Assembly (NCBI GenBank): GCA_902800925.1
Contig: CADCGD010000033.1
Coordinates: 1-34,197, forward strand
Length of the DNA stretch: 34,197 nt
Origin: an uncultured Bacteroidales bacterium
GTDB taxonomy: Bacteria; Bacteroidota; Bacteroidia; Bacteroidales; Bacteroidaceae
Reading direction: 5' to 3'
Each line of letters opens with the position of its first letter. The first letter of the stretch is position 1. Below the pieces are notes generated by a model, which saw nothing but the letters and a program-made list of their open reading frames with translations, was not told where the DNA came from and ran no database searches. Shown in pieces: positions 8,704-15,810 of this stretch. The position numbers and the translations under genes are program-made.

Positions 8704-9420
8704 ATGAAAATAGCTTTAATCGGCTACGGCAAGATGGGTAAGATGATAGAACAGATAGCCCTCAGCCGTGGTCATCAGATTGTGAGTATCATCGACATTG
8801 ACAACCAGCAGGACTTTGAGAGTGAAGCTTTCAAGAGTGCAGATGTCGCCATAGAGTTTACTGCACCACAAGCTGCCTACAGCAACTATCTGAAAGCATG
8901 GGCCGCAGGTGTGAAGGTTGTTTCTGGTTCCACAGGTTGGATGAAGGAGCATGGCGACGAGGTTCGTCGTATGTGTTCAGAAGAAGGAAAAACGCTTTTC
9001 TGGGCATCCAACTTCTCCATTGGTGTTGCCATCTTCTCAGCTGTCAACAAGTATCTGGCAAAGATCATGAACCAGTTCCCACAGTATGATGTAGAGATGG
9101 AAGAGACACATCACGTGCATAAGCTCGACCATCCTAGTGGTACAGCTATCACCTTGGCAGAGGGCATTCTGGAGAATATCGATCGCAAGGAAGCCTGGGC
9201 CGAGGATACCACAGACCCGAAGCTGTTGCGCATAGACCATATCCGTCGCGGTGAGGTAGCAGGCATCCATACCGTCCGCTACGACTCGGAGGCAGACATC
9301 ATCACTATTACGCATGATGCCCATAGTCGTCAGGGCTTTGCCTTGGGTGCTGTCCTTGCAGCCGAGTACACCAAGGAGCATCAGGGACTGCTGACCATCA
9401 GCGATATGTTTAAGTTCTAA
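8704..9420 (+). CDS. dapB: 4-hydroxy-tetrahydrodipicolinate reductase
   Basis: Reduces hydroxy-tetrahydrodipicolinate with NAD(P)H in the diaminopimelate/lysine pathway, feeding peptidoglycan. The 238-residue protein has the N-terminal Rossmann motif IGYGKMGKMIE and the catalytic and substrate loop EETHHVHKLDHPSGTA (about 132-147). It belongs to the short Bacteroidetes form (E. coli DapB has 273 residues). It heads a plus-strand operon with the two signal peptidase genes 4 nt downstream, so precursor supply for the wall and protein export are co-expressed. Confidence 0.96.
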   Translation: MKIALIGYGKMGKMIEQIALSRGHQIVSIIDIDNQQDFESEAFKSADVAIEFTAPQAAYSNYLKAWAAGVKVVSGSTGWMKEHGDEVRRMCSEEGKTLFWASNFSIGVAIFSAVNKYLAKIMNQFPQYDVEMEETHHVHKLDHPSGTAITLAEGILENIDRKEAWAEDTTDPKLLRIDHIRRGEVAGIHTVRYDSEADIITITHDAHSRQGFALGAVLAAEYTKEHQGLLTISDMFKF

Positions 9421-9438
9421 GAGAATGGAGAAGAGAGA
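9418..9438. repeat. Weak 7-bp-register stretch at the dapB-lepB junction
   Basis: TAAGAGA, ATGGAGA, AGAGAGA continue in 7-bp register from the dapB stop codon (TAA 9418-9420) and supply the first lepB ATG (9425). It is purine-only low-complexity sequence, so it is a weaker member of the family. Confidence 0.4.
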
Positions 9439-10861
9439 AAAGAAAAAACTGAACATGAAGGTGCAGTGGGCAAAGTTCATCTGCGTCATAGTGCTCTACC
9501 TGCTGTTCCTTTACTGGGTAGGTTCATGGTGGGGACTGCTCGTGACACCTTTCATCTATGATGTTTATATCACCAAGAAGATTAACTGGCAATGGTGGAA
9601 GGATGCAGAGGGCCCTGTTCGTTGGGTGATGTCGTGGGTTGACGCTCTCGTCTTTGCCCTCGTAGCCGTCTACTTCATCAACCTGTTCTTCTTCCAAAAC
9701 TACGTCATTCCATCGAGTTCGTTGGAGAAGTCGCTCTTGACAGGTGACTACCTCTTCGTTAGCAAGGTGAGCTATGGTCCCCGTATCCCTGAGACGCCAT
9801 TGACGATGCCATTGACCCAGCATACGATGCCCATCTTCGAGTGTAAGTCGTATATCGAGTGGCCCCATTGGGACTATCGTCGCGTCAAGGGTTTGGGCAA
9901 AGTACAGCTCAACGATATCGTCGTCTTTAACTTCCCTGCGGGTGACACCATCTGTAGCGATGCACGTTATCAGGCCTACGACTATTATCAGTTGTGCTAC
10001 CAGATTGGCTATCAGGTCTATCCACAACGCCCAAATCCCGATTCGCTGAGCATAGAGCAGTTGCCGCTGTATTTCAACACCATCTATCAGGCAGGTAAAC
10101 AGACCATTGAGGCCAATCCTCAGGAGTATGGACTCATTGACACCCGCCCTACTGATCGTCGCGAGAACTATGTAAAGCGCTGTGTGGGTCTTCCTGGACA
10201 GACACTGCAGATAAAAGACCGCGTCGTCTATATCAATGGCAAGGCCAACAAGGAGCCAGAGAACGTACAATACACGTATCACCTGAAGCTAAAGCGCCAT
10301 TTCACCGATGAAGAGATGCAGGAATGGGGTATCACGATGGAAGAGTTGAAGGACCTCAACAACTACGGATATATGCCGATGACCAACAAGACGGCAGACA
10401 TCTTGAAGAAACGTCCCGACATTGTGGAGAGCATTCAGTTGAATACTGATGCCAGCGACTTAGACACCTATCCTCTGAATGGCAACATGCATTGGACCCG
10501 CGACAACTATGGTCCTATCTGGATTCCTGCCAAGGGCGAGAGCATCGACTTGACGCTGAAGAATCTGCCCATCTACGAGCGCCCCATCCGTACTTATGAA
10601 GGCAATAAGCTGGAGGTGAAGGATGGCAAGATATTCATCAACGACAAGGAGACCACGAAGTACACCTTCAAGATGGACTATTACTGGATGCAGGGAGACA
10701 ACCGTCACAACTCACTCGACTCCCGCTACTGGGGCTTCGTTCCTGAAGACCATATCGTGGGTAAGCCCATCTTCATCTGGTGGAGTTCAGATCCAGACCG
10801 AGGAGGTTTTAGTGGTATCCGCTGGAATCGTCTGTTCCGCTTTGTTGATAATATCAAGTAA
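9425..10861 (+). CDS. lepB: Signal peptidase I, long Bacteroidetes form
   Basis: An inner-membrane protease that removes signal peptides from exported proteins. It has 478 residues, with two to three N-terminal membrane segments (about 17-45 and 70-92) before the catalytic domain. Box B IPSSSL carries nucleophile Ser99 and box D YVKRCVGLPG carries general base Lys251; box E MQGDNRHNSLDSRYWG is intact. The extra length against E. coli LepB (324) comes from insertions between boxes C and D (about 175-240) and between D and E (about 275-400). ATG 9455 is an alternative start that removes ten charged residues encoded by repeat-like sequence. It should be the active enzyme of the pair. Confidence 0.95.
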   Translation: MEKREKKKLNMKVQWAKFICVIVLYLLFLYWVGSWWGLLVTPFIYDVYITKKINWQWWKDAEGPVRWVMSWVDALVFALVAVYFINLFFFQNYVIPSSSLEKSLLTGDYLFVSKVSYGPRIPETPLTMPLTQHTMPIFECKSYIEWPHWDYRRVKGLGKVQLNDIVVFNFPAGDTICSDARYQAYDYYQLCYQIGYQVYPQRPNPDSLSIEQLPLYFNTIYQAGKQTIEANPQEYGLIDTRPTDRRENYVKRCVGLPGQTLQIKDRVVYINGKANKEPENVQYTYHLKLKRHFTDEEMQEWGITMEELKDLNNYGYMPMTNKTADILKKRPDIVESIQLNTDASDLDTYPLNGNMHWTRDNYGPIWIPAKGESIDLTLKNLPIYERPIRTYEGNKLEVKDGKIFINDKETTKYTFKMDYYWMQGDNRHNSLDSRYWGFVPEDHIVGKPIFIWWSSDPDRGGFSGIRWNRLFRFVDNIK

Positions 10862-10862
10862 G

Positions 10863-10906
10863 GGTGATAGGTGATAGGTGATAGGTGATGACGTAAGAAG
10901 TAAGAG
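10863..10906. repeat. 7-bp array (GGTGATA x4) filling the lepB-lepB2 gap
   Basis: GGTGATA three times and GGTGATG once (10863-10890), continuing in looser 7-bp register (ACGTAAG, AAGTAAG, AGATGAT) up to the start codon at 10907. The array begins one base after the lepB stop codon and so occupies the whole intergenic space. Confidence 0.85.
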
Positions 10907-11407
10907 ATGATAAAATGGCTGAAGAACGTGATGGTACTAGCATCAGCTTTCGCACTGATGCTTGCCTTCCGTGCTTTGGTCTTTTCTGTTCATAGCGTCA
11001 ATGGCAGTGGACTGGCACCAACTTACAAAGAGGGCGACCGCTTACTGGTAAACCGTTGTAGCTACGGACTGCGCATCGAGGGGCACGGGCTCCTACCCTA
11101 TAGTCGTTTGCTGCGCAGTCAGGTAAAACGTGGTGATGTTGTCGCTTTCACTGTGCCCAGTGATTCCATCACAGGGATATATATTGCCCGTTGTAAGGCT
11201 GTTCCTGGAGACACCATCAACACCCATAAAGGAGTGATGGTCGTACCAGGACTGAAAACCTGCGCCAAGGTCGACTACTACTGGTTGGAGGCTATCAACA
11301 AAGACAATCCTGCCGACTCACGCCATCTGGGATTTATTCCGGAGAACAATATCATCGGAGAAGTGATCACCGTATTGTATAATCGTCATAATATCAGACT
11401 GCAATGA
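10907..11407 (+). CDS. Signal peptidase I paralogue lacking both catalytic residues
   Basis: A 166-residue S26-family protein with one N-terminal membrane anchor (WLKNVMVLASAFALMLAFRA). It aligns box by box with LepB: SVNGSGLAPTYKEGDRLLVNR matches box B/C, YIARCKAVPGD matches YxKRxxGxPGD (box D), and YYWLEAINKDNPADSRHLGF matches box E. The nucleophile position directly before the Met/Leu is Gly35 and the general-base Lys position is Ala94, and GDN of box E is INK. The codons are clear (GGA and GCC). Fold conserved but activity not expected; it may partner or regulate the adjacent active LepB. Ser34, one position early, is the only candidate substitute nucleophile. Confidence 0.85.
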   Translation: MIKWLKNVMVLASAFALMLAFRALVFSVHSVNGSGLAPTYKEGDRLLVNRCSYGLRIEGHGLLPYSRLLRSQVKRGDVVAFTVPSDSITGIYIARCKAVPGDTINTHKGVMVVPGLKTCAKVDYYWLEAINKDNPADSRHLGFIPENNIIGEVITVLYNRHNIRLQ

Positions 11408-12063
11408 GTGCGGCACTGCTACAGACCACCTATTTCGGACCCATCCAGTGGTATCAGAAACTATATCGATACGACCACTGTCTGATAGAGCAGTACGACT
11501 CCTACCAAAAGCAAACCTACCGCAACCGTTGTGTCATAGCTACCGCTAACGGCCCACAGGCGCTAACAGTACCTGTGGAAGGAACAAACGAGAAATGTCT
11601 TGTTAAAGACCTGCGTATTAGTGACCACAACAACTGGCGACGAATACATTGGAACGCTTTGTTGTCGGCCTATAGCGAAAGCCCCTTCTTTGACTATTAT
11701 GCCGACGATATCCATCCTTTCTTTGAAAAGAAATACGACTTCTTAATCGATTTCAACGAGGCCATCCGTCAGAAGGTGTGCGAACTATTGGATATCCATC
11801 CGAACGTAGTTCATAGTTCACAGTTCATAGTTCATAATTATGAGCCGCAGCCAGCGCAGAACAACTATGAACTATGCACTATGAACTATGAACTGATTGC
11901 CGACTTCCGTGAAGTCATTAATGCCAAGCACCCACAGGCAGACCCAGATTTCCAGCCTCAACGCTATTGGCAAGTCTTTGAAGGGAAGCACGGCTTTCAG
12001 GCCAACCTCTCGATACTCGACCTTCTCTTCAATATGGGACCAGAATCAATTTTTTATCTATAA
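11404..12063 (+). CDS. WbqC-like family protein
   Basis: A 219-residue member of the WbqC family (LLQTTYFGPIQWYQKL at the N-terminus; LRISDHNNWRRIHWNALLSAYSESPFFDYY; FQANLSILDLLFNMGPES at the C-terminus). The family is often linked to O-antigen or glycan loci but its reaction is not established. It overlaps the previous gene by 4 nt (ATGA), so it is coupled to the signal peptidase pair. Residues 135-164 are encoded by a repeat element inserted in frame between two conserved blocks, giving Tyr/Glu/Asn-rich sequence with no match to the family. The protein is otherwise full length. Confidence 0.85.
   Translation: MSAALLQTTYFGPIQWYQKLYRYDHCLIEQYDSYQKQTYRNRCVIATANGPQALTVPVEGTNEKCLVKDLRISDHNNWRRIHWNALLSAYSESPFFDYYADDIHPFFEKKYDFLIDFNEAIRQKVCELLDIHPNVVHSSQFIVHNYEPQPAQNNYELCTMNYELIADFREVINAKHPQADPDFQPQRYWQVFEGKHGFQANLSILDLLFNMGPESIFYL
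11806..11895. repeat. Complete inverted-repeat element with 7-bp-array arms inside the WbqC gene
   Basis: Left arm: GTAGTTC, ATAGTTC, ACAGTTC, ATAGTTC, ATAATTA (11806-11840). Centre of 22 nt (11841-11862) containing GCAGCCAGCGCAG. Right arm: AACTATG, AACTATG, CACTATG, AACTATG, AACTG (11863-11895), the inverted complement of the left arm. The 90-bp element adds 30 codons without a stop. Confidence 0.9.
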
Positions 12064-12096
12064 ACCCTATTTATTCATTTAAAAATTCAAAACAGT

Positions 12097-12648
12097 ATGA
12101 AAAAAATTAGTTTGAAAGTAGTAACATGTCTCCTCGCAGGAAGCTTCCTGTTCAGTTCATGTTTCGTTGGCAAATATGCTCTGTGGAACAAGTACATCAA
12201 CTGGCAGAATCACATGACAAGCAGCAAGTTCGTCAATGCCATCGTAGGCTTCTTCCTGGTTCCCATCGTTGGTGGTGTTTGTACGCTTGTTGACGTTCTA
12301 GTACTCAACACTATCGAGTTCTGGTCTGGCAGCAACCCCGTGGCCTCTAACATTGGCAAGACCCAGCAGGTGATGGGTAAGGACGGTCGCTACTATGCAG
12401 TTACCACACTGAAGAACGGCTACGAGGTAAAAGCTCCCACTGGCGAGATTACCTATTTCATCCACGACGATGCTAACGACTCTTGGAGCGTTGAGCAGAA
12501 TGGTGTCGTTAAGGAACTGTTCCGCTTCAATGGCGACGGTACCATCCAGGCTAACGTCAATGGCGAGACCAAGAACTTCACCCTCAACGAGGCTGGTGTC
12601 TATGAGGCTCGCATGGCTGCCAATGGCACTTTCTTTGCAATGAACTAA
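12097..12648 (+). CDS. DUF3332 family lipoprotein
   Basis: A 183-residue protein with a signal peptide and lipobox (LFSSC, Cys22). After the lipobox, a tryptophan-rich stretch (ALWNKYINWQNHM) and a hydrophobic segment (FVNAIVGFFLVPIVGGVCTLVDVLVLNTIEFW, about 46-77) match the DUF3332 family. The C-terminal half is a run of short beta repeats built on G-x-Y/F-x-A and NG turns. The function is unknown. It starts 33 nt after the WbqC gene and may be co-transcribed; no promoter is evident in the gap. Confidence 0.85.
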   Translation: MKKISLKVVTCLLAGSFLFSSCFVGKYALWNKYINWQNHMTSSKFVNAIVGFFLVPIVGGVCTLVDVLVLNTIEFWSGSNPVASNIGKTQQVMGKDGRYYAVTTLKNGYEVKAPTGEITYFIHDDANDSWSVEQNGVVKELFRFNGDGTIQANVNGETKNFTLNEAGVYEARMAANGTFFAMN

Positions 12649-12654
12649 GGGATT

Positions 12655-14088
12655 TTATTCCCAACACTCTATCTCGTCTTCTATCTCAGGCAACTGACTG
12701 CGATGGAAGACGGGTTCTTTGATGCCCTTTCGTTTCTGTTGGCGATAGTCATCCAGCAGTCGGAATGCATAACGTCCCAAGATGACAATGGCGATGAGGT
12801 TGCAAGCCGTGAGGAATGCCATGAAGAAGTCGACGATATTCCACACCAGTTCAAAGCTGGCCATGGCACCAAACACCACCATCAGACCAGCTGAACAGAT
12901 GCGATAGATGGTCATTACCGTGTTGTTTGGCGTGATGAAGCGGATGTTGGCCTCACCATAATAGTAGTTACCAATGATGCTGGAGAAGGCAAAGAGAAGA
13001 ATGGCCACGGCAATAAAGATTGGGCCTATGGCACCCACCTCTGACTGCAAGGCTGTCTGTGTAAGAGCAATGCCGTTCAGCTCAGGCACCTTGTAGAGTC
13101 CGCTGATCAAGATGATGAAGGCAGTACACGAACAGACGAGCAGTGTGTCCGTGAAGACACCCAGCGCCTGGATGAGTCCCTGCTTGACAGGATGCGATAC
13201 GGTAGCTGTCGCTGCTACGTTTGGCGCGCTACCCTCGCCTGCTTCGTTAGAGAACAGTCCACGCTTGACGCCATTTATGATGGTTGCACCAATACCGCCA
13301 CCTGCAATCTGCTGGATACCAAAGGCATCTTCTACAATGATCTTAAACACATAGGGTATCAAGCCAATGTTCATGATGATGATGACGATAGCCAGTAGCA
13401 GATAGCCGACAGCCATCACGGGAACCAATACGGCACTGACTTGGGCAATGCGCTGAATGCCACCAAAGACTATGAACAAAGCGAGTATTGCTAAGAAGAG
13501 GCCTACCCATAGCGGTGACCAGCCAAAGGCCTCCTGCATGGCTCCACAGATGGTATTGGCCTGTATGGAGTTGTTGGAAAGGCCAAACTGACAGGTGATA
13601 AGGATGGCAAAGGTGATGGCCATCCAACGCTGCTTCAGACCTTTCTGGATATAGTAGGCGGGACCGCCAATGAACGAGTCCTTGTGTTTCTGCTTGTATA
13701 GCTGTGCCAGCGTCGACTCTACAAAGGCCGTTGCTGAGCCGATGAGGGCGATGAGCCACATCCAGAAGACGGCGCCAGGACCACCAATAGCAATGGCTGA
13801 TGCCACACCCGCCAGGTTGCCGGTTCCCACACGCGTGGCTACACTGACAGCAAAGGCTTGGAATGACGAGATATGCTTACTGGTCTCACCTCTCTGCTGT
13901 TCCTTCACTTGTTCTTCTACCGTGTTGACAGCAGAATCTGTCAGTAGTCGGAACATCTCACCCACCATGCGGAACTGGACGAAACGTGTCTTAATGGTAA
14001 ACCACACGCCACAACCCACTAATACAAAGATGAGTACGTAGCCCCATATGGCATCGTTTACGGAAGTAATCAGTTCATTCAAATCCAT
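12655..14088 (-). CDS. Alanine/glycine:cation symporter family transporter
   Basis: A 477-residue inner-membrane protein of the AGCS family, which takes up Ala or Gly with Na+ or H+. About ten hydrophobic segments are seen, starting with WGYVLIFVLVGCGVWFTI. Family marks include GTGNLAGVASAIAIGGPGAVFWMW, FIGGPAYYIQKGL, and the region GVKRGLFSNEAGEGSAPNVAA that is highly conserved in the family. The length is typical. It begins 7 nt after the fur-family gene and so is co-transcribed with it, which suggests the regulator and transporter share control. It converges with the DUF3332 gene with a 6-nt gap. Confidence 0.93.
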   Translation of the reverse strand: MDLNELITSVNDAIWGYVLIFVLVGCGVWFTIKTRFVQFRMVGEMFRLLTDSAVNTVEEQVKEQQRGETSKHISSFQAFAVSVATRVGTGNLAGVASAIAIGGPGAVFWMWLIALIGSATAFVESTLAQLYKQKHKDSFIGGPAYYIQKGLKQRWMAITFAILITCQFGLSNNSIQANTICGAMQEAFGWSPLWVGLFLAILALFIVFGGIQRIAQVSAVLVPVMAVGYLLLAIVIIIMNIGLIPYVFKIIVEDAFGIQQIAGGGIGATIINGVKRGLFSNEAGEGSAPNVAATATVSHPVKQGLIQALGVFTDTLLVCSCTAFIILISGLYKVPELNGIALTQTALQSEVGAIGPIFIAVAILLFAFSSIIGNYYYGEANIRFITPNNTVMTIYRICSAGLMVVFGAMASFELVWNIVDFFMAFLTACNLIAIVILGRYAFRLLDDYRQQKRKGIKEPVFHRSQLPEIEDEIECWE

Positions 14089-14095
14089 AGTCCTT

Positions 14096-14533
14096 TTATT
14101 CTCGTGCGCGTACCTTATTACTACACTGTGGACAAACTCCCTTTACGACATATTCCGCCTCTTCCATCAGAAAGCCATTTGGTAGTGGCACAGAAGGAAT
14201 ATGAACATCTTTCAGACAGAACGTACGATGACAATATCGACAGGTGAGATGCACATGCCCAAAGCACTGGCGTGTATCATCCAGATGGCAAACACAATAT
14301 TTCTGCGAGCCAGAACCATCATCGATATCATGCAGCAGATGAGCTTCAGATAGCAACGTCAGGGTGCGGAAGATAGTCGAGCGGTCAACAGTAGGCAAGG
14401 CTGCTTCCAGATCTGCCAGACTAAAAGCGTCACTAAACCCATGACGCACCTTACGCCAGATAAGCAGTCGTACAGCAGTAACACGGATGCCTGCATTGTC
14501 CAATACCTGTTCGTCAGAGATGTCGAGATGCAT
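14096..14533 (-). CDS. Fur-family metal-responsive repressor
   Basis: A 145-residue regulator with an N-terminal winged helix (about 5-75, recognition helix VDRSTIFRTLTLL) and a C-terminal dimerisation and metal domain. The structural zinc cysteines are present as C98-x2-C101 and C134-x2-C137, and His residues in HVHLTC suit the regulatory site. Whether it responds to Fe, Zn or peroxide (Fur, Zur, PerR) cannot be told from sequence. It is divergent from an Fe-S assembly-type gene with overlapping promoters, which favours an iron link. It is the first gene of a two-gene unit with the AGCS transporter. Confidence 0.9.
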   Translation of the reverse strand: MHLDISDEQVLDNAGIRVTAVRLLIWRKVRHGFSDAFSLADLEAALPTVDRSTIFRTLTLLSEAHLLHDIDDGSGSQKYCVCHLDDTRQCFGHVHLTCRYCHRTFCLKDVHIPSVPLPNGFLMEEAEYVVKGVCPQCSNKVRARE

Positions 14534-14564
14534 TGTAATATGAAACTTTTTCTTGTTATGGGTG

Positions 14565-14596
14565 CAAAGTTACGAAAAAAAATTGTACCTTTGCAA
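14565..14596 (-). promoter_or_regulatory. Promoter of the fur-family gene
   Basis: TAACTTTG (14572-14565) on the minus strand fits the -7 consensus; TTG lies 21 nt upstream (14596-14594). The -33 element overlaps the divergent -7 box of the PaaD-like gene, so the two promoters share DNA and a bound repressor could block both. Confidence 0.65.
14586..14593 (+). promoter_or_regulatory. -7 box of the PaaD-like gene
   Basis: TACCTTTG lies 21 nt before the start codon at 14615. No clear -33 TTTG is present at 19-21 nt. Confidence 0.65.
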
Positions 14597-14614
14597 CATA
14601 ACACTGATAATATT

Positions 14615-14935
14615 ATGACGCAAGAAGAGAAAACAAAGCTTGAAGAGCGTATCGTTGACGTCTTGAAAACCGTCTACGACCCAGAGATACCTGTCAACAT
14701 CTACGACCTGGGAATGATCTACAAGATCGATGTGCAGGATGATGGCTCTGTAGATATGGACATGACATTCACTGCTCCTAACTGTCCTGCTGCCGACTTT
14801 ATTCTTGAAGATGTACGCACCAAGGTAGAGAGCGTTGAAGGTATCAAGGGAGCCAATGTCAATCTCGTATTCGAACCCGCATGGGACCAGTCGATGATGA
14901 GTGAAGAAGCACGCGTCGAACTAGGGTTCGACTAG
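14615..14935 (+). CDS. MIP18/PaaD-like (DUF59) Fe-S assembly protein
   Basis: A 106-residue cytosolic protein of the DUF59 family (SufT/PaaD/MIP18), implicated in Fe-S cluster maturation. The motif DPEIPVNIYDLGMIYKI (about 22-38) and FTAPNCPAAD with its conserved Cys are typical. The start is ATG 14615, placed by the upstream promoter; the longer in-frame extension would cross that promoter. It stands divergent from a Fur-family gene and is followed by lpxH through a 7-bp repeat array whose first unit holds its TAG stop. Confidence 0.9.
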   Translation: MTQEEKTKLEERIVDVLKTVYDPEIPVNIYDLGMIYKIDVQDDGSVDMDMTFTAPNCPAADFILEDVRTKVESVEGIKGANVNLVFEPAWDQSMMSEEARVELGFD

Positions 14936-14981
14936 TGAATAGTGAAAAGAGAATAGTGAAAAGTGAATAGTGAAAAGTCAT
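14933..14981. repeat. 7-bp array (TAGTGAA type) filling the gap to lpxH
   Basis: Seven units in register: TAGTGAA, TAGTGAA, AAGAGAA, TAGTGAA, AAGTGAA, TAGTGAA, AAGTCAT. The first unit contains the stop codon of the PaaD-like gene and the last runs into the lpxH ATG (14980). Confidence 0.95.
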
Positions 14982-15744
14982 GAAGAACGTCTATTTCCTT
15001 TCCGATGCCCACCTTGGGTCGCTAGCAGTGCCCCATCAGCGTACACAAGAACGCAGATTGGTACGTTTCCTTGACTCCATCAAGGAGAAGGCAGCTGCCA
15101 TCTACTTGCTTGGCGACATGTTCGATTTCTGGTATGAATATAAGTACGTGGTTCCTAAAGGCTTCACCCGCTTCCTGGGCAAGATCTCAGAACTGACAGA
15201 CATGGGTGTCGAGGTGCACTACTTCACGGGTAACCATGACATCTGGGCCTATGAATATCTGGAGAAGGAGTGCGGCGTCATCCTACACAAAAAACCGGAG
15301 ACGACAGAGATTTATGGGCATGAGTTCTTCTTGGCTCATGGTGACGGTATGGGTGACCCCAACAAGTCATTTAAGGTCATTCGTGCCATCTTCCACAATA
15401 AGGTGTGCCAGTGGCTCTTCTCTGGTCTGCACCCTCGCTGGGGCCTCAGCTTCGGACTGGCGTGGGCCAAGCACAGCTATATCAAGCATAAGGAGAAAAA
15501 CGATGTGGTATATCTGGGTGAGGATAAAGAACACTTGGTACTCTATGCCAAGAAATATATTGAAGACCATCCCAATATCGACTACTTTATCTTTGGTCAT
15601 CGACATATTGAGTTAGATATCAAGCTGGCACGCAACACACGAATGATAATTCTGGGCGACTGGATTAGCCAGTTCACCTATGCGGTCTATGATGGTGAAC
15701 ACATGTTCCTGGAGGAATATGTAGAGGGTGAAAGCCAGCCGTGA
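14980..15744 (+). CDS. lpxH: UDP-2,3-diacylglucosamine diphosphatase
   Basis: A calcineurin-like metallophosphoesterase of 254 residues that hydrolyses UDP-2,3-diacylglucosamine to lipid X in lipid A synthesis, at the inner face of the inner membrane. The five metal motifs are in order: SDAHLG (8-13), GDMFDFW (about 45), GNHD (about 85), AHGDG (about 116) and GHRH (about 206). The insertion between the fourth and fifth motifs with aromatic residues (WLFSGLHPRWG) fits LpxH rather than general phosphatases. It sits between two 7-bp arrays in a plus-strand unit. Confidence 0.9.
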   Translation: MKNVYFLSDAHLGSLAVPHQRTQERRLVRFLDSIKEKAAAIYLLGDMFDFWYEYKYVVPKGFTRFLGKISELTDMGVEVHYFTGNHDIWAYEYLEKECGVILHKKPETTEIYGHEFFLAHGDGMGDPNKSFKVIRAIFHNKVCQWLFSGLHPRWGLSFGLAWAKHSYIKHKEKNDVVYLGEDKEHLVLYAKKYIEDHPNIDYFIFGHRHIELDIKLARNTRMIILGDWISQFTYAVYDGEHMFLEEYVEGESQP

Positions 15745-15747
15745 ATA

Positions 15748-15810
15748 AGCGGGCTTCGCCCTAGTGAAGAGTGAATAGTGATTAGTGAATAGTGAAGAGA
15801 GAAGAGAGAA
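15748..15810. repeat. GC hairpin plus 7-bp array between lpxH and the sugar kinase gene
   Basis: GGGC-TTC-GCCC (15751-15761) within GCGGGCTTCGCCCTA is followed in register by TAGTGAA, GAGTGAA, TAGTGAT, TAGTGAA, TAGTGAA, GAGAGAA, GAGAGAA (15762-15810). The last base is the A of the kinase ATG. It begins 3 nt after the lpxH stop codon. The same hairpin-plus-array layout recurs at 33314-33359. Confidence 0.92.

Noticed and set aside
12649-12662. Small inverted repeat GGGA/TCCC between DUF3332 and AGCS genes
   Set aside because: A 4-bp stem is too short to support a terminator call.
14441-14614. N-terminal extension of the PaaD-like protein
   Set aside because: It would be translated from sequence that contains the -7 box of the gene and part of the divergent fur-family gene.
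14933-14981. Heptamer arrays considered as CRISPR
   Set aside because: Units are 7 bp, adjoining, without spacers, and there are no cas genes in the window.
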